Part shown: positions 16,518 to 24,403 of the stretch, piece after piece
How positions within the stretch are numbered: position 1 is the first letter of the stretch
How the letters are laid out: each line of letters begins with the position of its first letter
From: Salaquimonas sp.
Lineage (GTDB): Bacteria; Pseudomonadota; Alphaproteobacteria; Rhizobiales; Rhizobiaceae
Length of the DNA: 36,444 nucleotides
Direction of reading: 5' to 3'
NCBI GenBank assembly: GCA_022340185.1
Contig: JAJDOK010000009.1
Location: 1-36,444, forward strand
Made by a program: the position numbers and the translations under genes
Notes under the pieces: generated by a model
What the model was told of the DNA's origin: nothing
Database searches by the model: none
What the model saw: the letters and a program-made list of their open reading frames with translations, nothing else

Positions 16518-17354
16518 TCAGTCGCGCGGGACGCCAAGATAGGCGTCTATGACATCCTGGTTGGCGCGCACTTCGTCGGGCGTGCCGTCGCCGATCTTGC
16601 AGCCGTAGTCGAGCACGACCACGCGGTCGGACAGGTCCATGACGACGCCCATGTCGTGCTCGATCAGCGCGATCGTCGTGCCGTATTGCTGGTTCACGTC
16701 GAGGATGAAGCGGCTCATGTCCTCCTTCTCCTCAAGATTCATGCCGGCCATCGGCTCGTCGAGCAGCAGCAGCGCCGGTTCGGCGGCGAGCGCCCGGCCC
16801 AGTTCGACGCGCTTCTGCAACCCGTAGGGCAGGCTGCCGACCGGCGTCTTGCGGATATGCTCGATCTCCAGGAAATCGATGATCTCCTCGACCGCTTCGC
16901 GGTGCTCGATCTCTTCCTCCAATGCCGGGCCGGACCAGATCGCCTGCCACCACAGCGGCTGGTGCATGAAGACGGACCGCCCGGTCATAATGTTGTCGAG
17001 CGTCGTCATGCCGTGAAACAGGGCGACGTTCTGGAAGGTGCGGGCGATGCCCTGGGCCACTGCCTCATGCGGGCGCATGCGCCGCCGCGTCTGGCCGCGG
17101 AAGGTGATTGTGCCTTGCTGCGGGTGGTAGAAGCCGTTGATGACATTGAGCATCGATGTCTTGCCGGCGCCATTCGGTCCGATGATTGCCCTGATCTCGC
17201 CCTTGGCGATATCGAAGGAAATATCGGTGATGGCTTTGACGCCGCCGAAGGCGAGCGAGATGTTGTCGACGACGAGAAGCTGTTCACCCTTGGCGATGCC
17301 GTCATCGGCACGCAAACGCTTCGCCGGACCGGATCGCGCAACATGCACGTTCAT
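16518..17354 (-). CDS. Branched-chain-amino-acid-type ABC transporter ATP-binding protein (LivG-like)
   Basis: A 278-aa ATPase partner of the LivF-like protein. Walker A is GPNGAGKTS (59-67), the Q-loop region is IARTFQNVALF, Walker B is LLLLDEPMAGMN, and the switch histidine is in ALIEHDMGVVMDLSDRVVVLDYG. The signature is the LivG-type LPYGLQKRVELGRAL in place of LSGGQ, normal for this subfamily. Its start overlaps the acyl-CoA ligase stop by 4 nt (17351-17354), showing translational coupling of the ligase with the transporter. Confidence 0.94.
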   Translation of the reverse strand: MNVHVARSGPAKRLRADDGIAKGEQLLVVDNISLAFGGVKAITDISFDIAKGEIRAIIGPNGAGKTSMLNVINGFYHPQQGTITFRGQTRRRMRPHEAVAQGIARTFQNVALFHGMTTLDNIMTGRSVFMHQPLWWQAIWSGPALEEEIEHREAVEEIIDFLEIEHIRKTPVGSLPYGLQKRVELGRALAAEPALLLLDEPMAGMNLEEKEDMSRFILDVNQQYGTTIALIEHDMGVVMDLSDRVVVLDYGCKIGDGTPDEVRANQDVIDAYLGVPRD

Positions 17355-19330
17355 TCCGCCGCCTCCTTGTGGGCAGCGCCAACCGGCGCCACCTCCATGT
17401 CGCGGATCTTGACGGTTGCCGCGATCTTGCCCTTGCGTCCATCCTCGAACACGACTTCGGTCTCGACATGTTTCTCGGTCGACCCGTCATACAGAGCCTC
17501 GATCAGAGGGGCGTAGCGTTCGGCGATAAAGGAACGGCGCACCTTCTGCGTGCGGGTCAGTTCGCCGTCATCGGCGTCGAGTTCCTTGTGCAGGACGAGG
17601 AAACGGTGGATCTGCGATCCGGCCATCAGTTCCTCTTGCGCCAGATCCCGATTCACCTGCGCGACGTGGTCTTCCATCATCTCGTAGACACGCGGATGGG
17701 CGGCCAGTTCCTGATAGCTGGCATAGGAGACATTGTTGCGCTCCGCCCAGCTTCCCACCGCGGTCAAGTCGATATTGAGGAAGACGGCGCAATAGTCGCG
17801 TCCGTCGCCAAAGGCGACCACTTCCTTGATGTCGGGGAAGAATTTGAGCTTGTTTTCGATATATTTCGGCGCGAACAGGCTGCCATCATTGAGCTTTCCG
17901 ACATCCTTTGCCCGGTCGATGATCTTCAGATGGCCCTCATTGTCGAAGAAGCCGGCGTCGCCGGTGTGAACCCAGCCTTCCTTCGTCTTGGTCGAGTGTG
18001 TCGCCTCGTCGTTCTTGAAATAGCCGATAAAGACGCCAGGCGAGCGATAGAGCACCTCGCCATTTTCATCGATTCTTATTTCCACGCCGGGCGAGGGCCG
18101 CCCGACCGTATCGGCGCGTATCTCGCCGTCCGGCTGCGCGGTAATGTAGACGCTGGCTTCCGTCTGTCCGTAAAGCTGCTTCAGGTTGAGGCCGATCGAG
18201 CGGAAGAACCGGAAGATTTCAGGTCCGATCGCCTCGCCCGCGGTATAGCCGACGCGCAGACGGGTAAAGCCCATGCGGTTCTTCATCGGTCCGTAGACCA
18301 GCACTTCGCCGATCAAATATTTGAGCCGGTCGTAGAGGTTGACCTTCTCGCCATTGAGGATCGCTTCGCCGACCTTGCGCGCATGCGCCATGAATGTGTC
18401 GAACATGCGCTTCTTGGTGGGGCCGGCATCTTCCATGCGCACCAGGATCGCGGTCAGCATGGTCTCGAAAATGCGCGGCGGCGCGAAGAAGTAGGTCGGT
18501 GCGATCTCGCGACGGTCGACGTCGATGGTTTCCGTGCTTTCCGGACAGCATACGCAATAGCCGGACGTGTAGGCCTGGGCGTAGGAGAAGACATGGTCGC
18601 CCACCCATGCAAGCGGCAGATAGGCGAGCACGACCTCGTTTTCCTTGAGATCGTCATATTCATTGCCGTTGATCGCAGAAATGACGAGATTGTCGAAGGA
18701 CAGCATCACGCCCTTCGGCTTGCCGGTGGTCCCGGACGTATAAAGCATGATGGACAAATCCGAGCCCTTGCCCTTGGCGATTTCCTCGCGCCAGAATTTG
18801 TCGCCGTTCTTTGCCAGTTCGTTGTCACCCAGCGCCTGCACCCCGTCGATCGAGTGCAGATTGGTGTGGTCATAGCCTTTCAGGCCGCGAGTTTCGTCAT
18901 AGACGATCTTGTGAAGTTCGGTCAGCTGGTCGGCCATCGACAACAGCTTGTCGACCTGTTCCTGATCCTGGGCGATGGCGAAACGCACCTCGGCATGGTT
19001 GAGGACGTAGGCCATCTCCTCGGCCACCGAGTCGGAATAGACGGGAACAGGAACGGCGCCCAACGCCTGGGCAGCGGCGATACTCCAGTAGAGTCGCGGC
19101 CGGTTGAAGCCGACAATGGCGATCTTGTCGCCACGTTTCAGCCCGAGCGTGGCAAGGCCCAGCGCGTAGCGCCGGATCTCGTCGCGCATCTGCGCCCACG
19201 TCCAGGTCTGCCAGATTCCGAAATCCTTGTGGCGCATTGCCGGGCGCGCCGCGAAGCGTTCGCCGTTCCACAACAGATATTGCGGAAATGTCTCGGGCCT
19301 GTCGCCCGGCGGCCTGCCTGATGACGCCAT
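17351..19330 (-). CDS. AMP-dependent acyl-CoA ligase (long-chain type)
   Basis: A 659-aa ANL-superfamily ligase that forms acyl-AMP and then acyl-CoA in the cytoplasm. The canonical P-loop LYTSGTTGKPKGVM is intact, followed by YLPLAWVGDHVFSYA, LYGQTEASVYIT (A5), GWVHTGDAGFFDNEGHLKII (A7) and DRAKDVGKLNDGSLFAPKYI (A8 and hinge). The long insert between P-loop and A5 and the total length place it with FadD15/ACSL-like bacterial long-chain ligases and not with short-chain acetyl-CoA synthetases. GGGGAGG lies 12 nt before the ATG. It is the first gene of the transporter operon, so imported acid is probably trapped as CoA thioester. The acid is unidentified. Confidence 0.92.
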   Translation of the reverse strand: MASSGRPPGDRPETFPQYLLWNGERFAARPAMRHKDFGIWQTWTWAQMRDEIRRYALGLATLGLKRGDKIAIVGFNRPRLYWSIAAAQALGAVPVPVYSDSVAEEMAYVLNHAEVRFAIAQDQEQVDKLLSMADQLTELHKIVYDETRGLKGYDHTNLHSIDGVQALGDNELAKNGDKFWREEIAKGKGSDLSIMLYTSGTTGKPKGVMLSFDNLVISAINGNEYDDLKENEVVLAYLPLAWVGDHVFSYAQAYTSGYCVCCPESTETIDVDRREIAPTYFFAPPRIFETMLTAILVRMEDAGPTKKRMFDTFMAHARKVGEAILNGEKVNLYDRLKYLIGEVLVYGPMKNRMGFTRLRVGYTAGEAIGPEIFRFFRSIGLNLKQLYGQTEASVYITAQPDGEIRADTVGRPSPGVEIRIDENGEVLYRSPGVFIGYFKNDEATHSTKTKEGWVHTGDAGFFDNEGHLKIIDRAKDVGKLNDGSLFAPKYIENKLKFFPDIKEVVAFGDGRDYCAVFLNIDLTAVGSWAERNNVSYASYQELAAHPRVYEMMEDHVAQVNRDLAQEELMAGSQIHRFLVLHKELDADDGELTRTQKVRRSFIAERYAPLIEALYDGSTEKHVETEVVFEDGRKGKIAATVKIRDMEVAPVGAAHKEAAE

Positions 19331-19743
19331 CAGCGTGCTTATCCTCCCCTGAACACGACCTGCTTGTGCTCCATTCAGGTGTTCCCAAGCCGACCCTGTG
19401 CAGTCTGTCCTCTATTGCCCTGCACCCGGGAACCTCCATTCCCGCCGACTTTTCGCCGGATGCGGTACGGCAAGGGTCGATGCTTCAACCCCTTCCCGAT
19501 CCTCCCGACGCCGCATGGCTGCCGCCTTTTTGGCGGTCTTTTCAGCCATTTCCTCCCCGTGACGGTCGAAGCGCAAGTTCCCCCTTGCAAAACTCTTGCA
19601 TTACTGAAGGCCAAAGCCGTGACGTATTCAACTGTTCCATGGCATTAGAAGGACAAAATTTCGCGACTATTTCCCGAATGTATCGAAATGTTGCGCTGAT
19701 TTTGCGTTGCACAACAGGTTTGGCGTAACCGGCTGGCTGAACA
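19331..19743 (-). promoter_or_regulatory. 413-nt regulatory gap upstream of the ligase/ABC operon
   Basis: No gene is supportable here; the open frames are shadows. It separates the response-regulator stop from the ligase start on the same strand. At 19584-19589 and 19595-19600 the hexamer CTTGCA (TGCAAG on the transcribed strand) occurs twice with 11-bp periodicity, the pattern favoured by OmpR-type regulators, with an inverted GCAAG at 19573-19577. This is about 250 nt before the start codon. I do not see a convincing sigma70 promoter or a terminator. Confidence 0.35.
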
Positions 19744-20475
19744 TCATTCCCATTCCACCTGGCCGACCACGAGATAGCCCGCGCCATAGACCGTCTTGAT
19801 GAAGCGCGGATTTTTCGGATCCTCTTCCAGCTTGCCGCGAAGACGTGAAATGCGCACATCGATGGAGCGATCGAAATTCTGGTTCGAGTCGAGGCCGAGC
19901 CGGTCCATCAACTCGTTGCGGGTCAACAGCCGGTTGGCCGATTCCAGCAGCACGCGCAGGACGCCGGCCTCACCGCCCGACAGGGGTATCGTCCGTCCAT
20001 CAGGGCTGATCAGCTCAAATCGGCGGAAATCCGCGGTCCAGCCGGCAAAGCGCGCCACCTCGCCGCCGCGTTCCGCCTCGGCCGCATTCATGCGCCGCAG
20101 GACGGAACGTACGCGCGCCACGATCTCCTTTTCCTCGAACGGCTTGACGATGTAGTCGTCCGCCCCGAGCTCCAGCCCGACCAGCTTGTCGCCCAGTTCG
20201 TGGCGTCCCGACACGATGATCGAGGCGACGTGCTTGTGCGCGCGCAACTCCGCGACGATGCCCAGCCCGTCGCGGTCCGGCAGGCTCAGATCGATCAGGC
20301 ACAGATCGGGCTGGCGGTGTGGCAGTGATTTGAGGAATGATTCGCCGGTGAAAAACGTCTCCACCGCATAGCCGTGCTGGGTCAGCGCATTGTCGAGGAT
20401 TTCGGCGATGTCTCGATCGTCCTCGACGACGGCTATCTTCTGGCGCCCATCGCCCTGCATTTCCGCGTTCAGCAT
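19744..20475 (-). CDS. OmpR/PhoB-family response regulator
   Basis: A 243-aa two-component regulator. The receiver domain (about 13-125) has the acidic pair in VVEDDRD, phospho-acceptor D62 in LCLIDLSLPDRDG, S89 in IIVSG and K111 in DDYIVKPFE. The C-terminal winged helix (about 143-238) contains LSGGEAGVLRVLLESANRLLTRNELMD and the recognition region SIDVRISRLRGKLEEDP, ending with FIKTVYGAGYLV. It starts 7 nt inside the histidine kinase gene, so the two are co-translated. It probably controls the ligase/ABC operon immediately downstream; that is inference from order and strand. Confidence 0.94.
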   Translation of the reverse strand: MLNAEMQGDGRQKIAVVEDDRDIAEILDNALTQHGYAVETFFTGESFLKSLPHRQPDLCLIDLSLPDRDGLGIVAELRAHKHVASIIVSGRHELGDKLVGLELGADDYIVKPFEEKEIVARVRSVLRRMNAAEAERGGEVARFAGWTADFRRFELISPDGRTIPLSGGEAGVLRVLLESANRLLTRNELMDRLGLDSNQNFDRSIDVRISRLRGKLEEDPKNPRFIKTVYGAGYLVVGQVEWE

Positions 20476-22526
20476 GCGGCCTCGCCGGTAACGGTTTCCC
20501 GCAGGTGCAGTTCGCCGAGTGCGACCTTGAACTCGGCTTCGTCGAACGGCTTGCGCAGAACCGGAAAACCGGCTTCGGCCTCCTGCAGCGCGGGATGGCT
20601 GGTCGCCAGTCCGCTCATCATCAGAATTGGCAATTGCGATCGGCTCCAGCGCAATTCCCGGGCGAGATCCATCCCCGTCATCCCGCCAGGCATCATGATG
20701 TCGGTCACCACCAGTGAAATCACCGGAATGTTGGCGATCAGCTCCAGAGCCTCGGAAGGTTCGGTCGCCTCGATCACCTTCATGCCCTCGGCCAGCAGAT
20801 ATTGCCGTACCAGACCCCGGATTTCCGGTTCATCGTCGATGACCAGCGCCAGCCCGCTCAAACCGCCCGGCTGCGAGGCGGTAGCATGTGCGCCGCTGTT
20901 TTCGGCGGCCAGTTCGGCCGGAGGCAGCAGCATGGTGACACTTGCCCCCTTGCCGGGCTCGCTCTCGATCGTAAGATCACCGCCGGAACGGCGCACGAAA
21001 CGGCGCACCATCGACAGGCCGAGACCGCGCCCGCGCCCGCCCTGTTTGGTGGAAAAGAAGGCCGTGCAGGCTTGGTCGATCGTGTCCTCGGCAAACCCGC
21101 AGCCATTGTCGACGACGCTGACGCGTATCTTTTTTTCACCCTCATGCATGGCTGTGCCGATTTCGACGCGGATGGCGCCGGCATGACCGATGGCATCGCG
21201 TGCGTTGAGCAGCAGGTTCAAGAGCGCATCCTGAAACGCGCGTTCGTCGATATAGGCGCCCAGCGGCGCATCGGGCGAATCTTTTTCCTCGACCGAAACC
21301 GAGATTGCCGGGTCGAGCGAGGCCGAGAACAGACGCACCAGATCGGCGCTGACCCGGTTGATATCGCAGGGGCCGGGGGTGAGTTCCTCATTGCGTGAGA
21401 AGCTCATCAACTGGTCGGTGACGCGGCCGCCACGCTCTACCGCACGGCGCGTCACCGAGATGATGCGCTCGCGCTCGCCGGCCGATAATTTGTCGTCCGA
21501 CAGCCGGTTCAGATTGCCGAGGATGATGGTCATGATGTTGGAGAAATCGTGCACCACGCCGCTGGTCAGGGCTACCGCCGCTTCGATACGCTTGGAGGCG
21601 ACCAGCGCATCCATCGCTTTCTTTTCCTCGGTGATGTCGAGCGACAGCACGTACAGACCGACCACCGAACCGTCGCTGTCGAATTCGGGCACCAGCGAGG
21701 TCCGGGCATGGCGGGTCTGCCCGTCCGGTCCGGCTTGGGAGAATTCCGCCGTATTGGGTGTGCCCTGAAAGCCGATCTCGATTGCCGGCAGCAGCACGTC
21801 CATCACCTGCTCGTCAAAGAGTTCGCCAGGCTTGCGGCCGACAACATCGCCCGCCTCGATGCCGAAAATGTCGGCAAAGCGCGCATTGGTGAAGCGGTAG
21901 GTCAGGTCGCGGTCGACATAGGCGATATGCGCCGGCACCGAGCGCGTGATCGTGCGCATGCGCTCTTCGGATTCGATGAGCTGGCGCTTGACCTCTTCCA
22001 GCGCACGGTTGGCCGCGGTCAGTTCGCGATTGGCTGCGCCGAGTTGCTCGGAACGCTCCAGCAGGCTGAGCGACAGCTTGTCGGCGCGTTCGCGCAGCAT
22101 CTCCTCCTGGCGCTTGCGCGCCGTAACGTCGGTATAGACGGCGACCCAGCCGCCATGGGCGAGCGCATGGCCCTCCACCGCGATCACCTTGCCGTTCGGC
22201 CTGGTGCGCTCCAGATAATGATCCTCGAAACCACGCGCCCGCTCGACGCGTTCGCGCACCAGCTCCTCCGGCTCGCCTGGTCCGAAATCGCCCTTTTTGG
22301 CGAGGAACCGGATGATCTCCTCGAAGCTGGTGCCCGGCTGCAGGAAATCGTCCGGCAGGTCGTAGAGCTTCAGGAAACAGCGATTGCCGTGCACCAGCCT
22401 CAGATCGCGGTCGAAGATCGTGATCCCCTGCTCGATCAGGTTGAGGCTCGAAGCGAGAAGGCCGGAATCCCCGATCGGGGCGCCAGCGCCCGTCACCGTC
22501 TTGCCGGCTGGTTCGACAACGTTCAT
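20469..22526 (-). CDS. Soluble hybrid sensor histidine kinase (PAS-PAS-HisKA-HATPase-receiver)
   Basis: A 685-aa cytosolic kinase with no membrane segment or signal peptide. A first PAS of the PAS_7 type (about 25-135: IEQGITIFDRDLRLVHGN) is followed by a coiled coil (about 136-190), a second PAS (about 190-300), the H-box VVHDFSNIMT with H326, N, G1 and G2 boxes (LLNLLLNARDAI, VVDNGCGFAED, GRGLGLSMV) and a C-terminal receiver with D609 (VVTDIMMPGG). No HPt domain is present, so the receiver may be regulatory and not a relay. The start at 22526 has GGGAGG 4 nt upstream. It likely senses an intracellular metabolite or redox state linked to the downstream uptake operon. Confidence 0.92.
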   Translation of the reverse strand: MNVVEPAGKTVTGAGAPIGDSGLLASSLNLIEQGITIFDRDLRLVHGNRCFLKLYDLPDDFLQPGTSFEEIIRFLAKKGDFGPGEPEELVRERVERARGFEDHYLERTRPNGKVIAVEGHALAHGGWVAVYTDVTARKRQEEMLRERADKLSLSLLERSEQLGAANRELTAANRALEEVKRQLIESEERMRTITRSVPAHIAYVDRDLTYRFTNARFADIFGIEAGDVVGRKPGELFDEQVMDVLLPAIEIGFQGTPNTAEFSQAGPDGQTRHARTSLVPEFDSDGSVVGLYVLSLDITEEKKAMDALVASKRIEAAVALTSGVVHDFSNIMTIILGNLNRLSDDKLSAGERERIISVTRRAVERGGRVTDQLMSFSRNEELTPGPCDINRVSADLVRLFSASLDPAISVSVEEKDSPDAPLGAYIDERAFQDALLNLLLNARDAIGHAGAIRVEIGTAMHEGEKKIRVSVVDNGCGFAEDTIDQACTAFFSTKQGGRGRGLGLSMVRRFVRRSGGDLTIESEPGKGASVTMLLPPAELAAENSGAHATASQPGGLSGLALVIDDEPEIRGLVRQYLLAEGMKVIEATEPSEALELIANIPVISLVVTDIMMPGGMTGMDLARELRWSRSQLPILMMSGLATSHPALQEAEAGFPVLRKPFDEAEFKVALGELHLRETVTGEAAC

Positions 22527-22887
22527 TCCGCCTCCCGTTTTCCCGCCATGTTTCGTCTCGAAAGACCATTGTTGCGGGTAAGTGACCACAATCTAGCGCC
22601 AAAACCGCGATTGCTCCAGATCGTCAAGTTTGCCGCAGCACTGCGCCATGCTTGACTTCTCCGCCGCCCGCAACTACCTGACGCACCGACAAGGGCCGAA
22701 AAGCCCACGGGGCAGGGGCCCCTGCCGTCCGGACGGTCTTGGACCGATGGTGAAGCCCCACTGACAAACATGAAGCAACCTGCCGGCAAGCATGCGGCAG
22801 TGCTGCAATCCGGGCACCGGCACAGATAGCGCACCGGCGCTTTCGCATGCATGGCATCCGCCTTTGGCGGTCAGAACAGGTGCTGTC
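22527..22887. promoter_or_regulatory. 361-nt divergent region with clustered palindromes
   Basis: Non-coding region between the histidine kinase and the Glyoxalase_8-type gene. GGCAGGGGCCCCTGCC (22711-22726) is a perfect 16-bp palindrome, overlapping by 2 bp a perfect 12-bp palindrome CCGTCCGGACGG (22725-22736). A third inverted repeat, CTGCCG-N9-CGGCAG, is at 22780-22800. These could be operators or cruciform/RNA hairpins for either gene. No clear promoter boxes were identified. Confidence 0.45.
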
Positions 22888-23322
22888 ATGTCGTTATCCG
22901 CAATCTCTCTTGAATCCCTCAAGGAGCAGGCCAAGCGCCTGCGTACCTCGCTCGCACAGTCCGGCGAGCCGATCAGCCATTCGCGCGCGCTTGAACTCGT
23001 CGCCCGCCAGCACGGTTATCGCGACTGGAACACCGCGTATGCGGCAATCGGCAACCGCCCTTCCGGCCCACCGGTCGCACTCGGCGGCAAGGCGCGCGGA
23101 CGTTATCTCGGCCAGCCCTTCACCGCCAGGGTGATTGGCCTGCGCGAGCAATTGACGCCGGGACGCTGGCGGGTCGAACTGCAGTTCGACGAGCCGGTCG
23201 ATGTCGTTACCTTCGACAGTTTCTCGGCCTTCCGCAGCCGCGTGACGGTGACGGTCGATGCCGATGGACGCACGGTCGAAAAGACCTCCAACGGCATCCC
23301 GCACATGGCGCTCGACCTCTGA
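22888..23322 (+). CDS. Glyoxalase_8-domain protein of unknown function
   Basis: A 144-aa soluble protein. The N-terminal half (SLKEQAKRLRTSLAQSGEPI, then SHSRALELVARQHGYRDWNT) matches the helical Glyoxalase_8 pattern as I remember it. The C-terminal half (GRYLGQPFTARVIGLREQL, then RVELQFDEPVDVVTFDSFSA) looks like a small beta barrel, and the end VEKTSNGIPHM is characteristic of close relatives. Despite the family name I see no H/E glyoxalase metal set. The start at 22888 is chosen because the family begins at MSLSAISLESLKEQA; upstream frame to 22792 is not family-like. Followed by an intrinsic terminator, so it is probably a single-gene unit. Confidence 0.75.
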   Translation: MSLSAISLESLKEQAKRLRTSLAQSGEPISHSRALELVARQHGYRDWNTAYAAIGNRPSGPPVALGGKARGRYLGQPFTARVIGLREQLTPGRWRVELQFDEPVDVVTFDSFSAFRSRVTVTVDADGRTVEKTSNGIPHMALDL

Positions 23323-23328
23323 CAAAAT

Positions 23329-23366
23329 GCCCGGCGCCTCACGTGCGGCGCCGGGCTCTTGTGTTT
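23329..23366 (+). terminator. Rho-independent terminator
   Basis: GCCCGGCGCC (23329-23338) and GGCGCCGGGC (23347-23356) form a perfect 10-bp GC stem with an 8-nt loop, followed by the T-rich TCTTGTGTTTT. It begins 7 nt after the Glyoxalase_8-type stop and is the clearest terminator in the window. Confidence 0.9.
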
Positions 23367-23444
23367 TGCCGGTTTGCCGCAAGAAATGGGTGGCGGTGAT
23401 GCGCTCGCCGGTCTACCCAGGCGCGTCGGGCAATTGGGTGACGC

Positions 23445-24395
23445 ATGACACGTAGCGGCAAGACCACGGACGGCACCAGCATGGGTGGTATGGAGTGGGC
23501 GATGCTCCTCACGCTCTCGCTGGTGTGGGGCGGTTCCTTTTTCTTCAACGGCGTGGCGGTACATGGTCTTCCGCCGCTTTCCATTGTCGTGCTGCGCACT
23601 GGTCTCGGCGCGATTGCATTGTGGACCTTCTGCCGCGCCAGCGGCGTCGCAATTCCTGCCGACAGGCAGGTCTGGGCGGCCTTCTTCGTCATGGGCCTGC
23701 TCAACAATGTCATCCCGTTCTCGCTGATCGTCTGGGGCCAGACGCATATCGCTTCCGGCCTTGCCTCGATCCTCAACGCGACGACGCCCGTCTTCACCGT
23801 CATTGTCGCCCATTTCCTGACGCGCGACGAAAAAATGACTTGGACGAAGCTCGCCGGCGTGGCGCTCGGTCTTGCCGGCGTCGCCGTCATGATCGGTCCG
23901 GGCGTGCTCGCCGGGCTGGGCACGGCCATCCTTGCCCAGTTTGCCATTCTCGGCGCGGCACTGTCCTATGCCTTCGCCAGCACCTACGGTCGGCGCTTTC
24001 GCGAGATCGGCGTCTCACCGGTGGCGACGGCGACCGGCCAGGTCACGGCATCCACCCTGGTGCTCGCACCGATGGTTTTGCTTGTCGACAAGCCATGGAC
24101 GCTTGCCATGCCTTCGATGCCGGTCGGGCTTTCGGTGCTGGGCCTGGCGCTGTTGTCCACCGCCTTCGCCTACATCCTTTATTTCCGAATTCTGGCGAGT
24201 GCCGGCGCGACCAATGTCGTGCTCGTCACGCTGCTGGTGCCGGTCAGCGCCATCCTGCTCGGCTGGATCGTGCTGGGCGAACAGCTCGAACCGCGCCATT
24301 TCGCCGGCATGGCGCTGATCGCCATCGGTCTTGCGGCGATCGACGGCAGATTAGCAGCGCGTGTCTTTTCCGCGTTGCGCCGTTCGAGAGCCTGA
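23445..24395 (+). CDS. EamA-family (DMT superfamily) transporter
   Basis: A 316-aa inner-membrane protein with about ten helices in two EamA repeats. The first repeat opens with LLTLSLVWGGSFFFNGVAV and ends near VAVMIGPGVL; the second holds ALSYAFASTYGRRF, then VLGLALLSTAFAYILYFRIL and VPVSAILLGWIVLGEQL. Members export metabolites such as amino acids or other small solutes by proton exchange; the substrate is not predictable here. Two in-frame ATGs (23445, 23481) are possible; neither has a strong Shine-Dalgarno. Confidence 0.9.
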   Translation: MTRSGKTTDGTSMGGMEWAMLLTLSLVWGGSFFFNGVAVHGLPPLSIVVLRTGLGAIALWTFCRASGVAIPADRQVWAAFFVMGLLNNVIPFSLIVWGQTHIASGLASILNATTPVFTVIVAHFLTRDEKMTWTKLAGVALGLAGVAVMIGPGVLAGLGTAILAQFAILGAALSYAFASTYGRRFREIGVSPVATATGQVTASTLVLAPMVLLVDKPWTLAMPSMPVGLSVLGLALLSTAFAYILYFRILASAGATNVVLVTLLVPVSAILLGWIVLGEQLEPRHFAGMALIAIGLAAIDGRLAARVFSALRRSRA

Positions 24396-24403
24396 CATGC
24401 TTG

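Noticed and set aside
17369..19321. 650-codon open frame on the plus strand
   Set aside because: Antisense shadow of the acyl-CoA ligase, whose ANL motifs are all intact on the minus strand.
19237..19728. 163-codon plus-strand frame in the gap before the ligase gene
   Set aside because: Its first third is antisense to the ligase; it has no Shine-Dalgarno or recognisable domain, and the region is better explained as regulatory.
20469..22526. A full phosphorelay within the hybrid kinase
   Set aside because: There is a C-terminal receiver but no HPt domain in the protein or window, so I do not claim a His-Asp-His-Asp relay.
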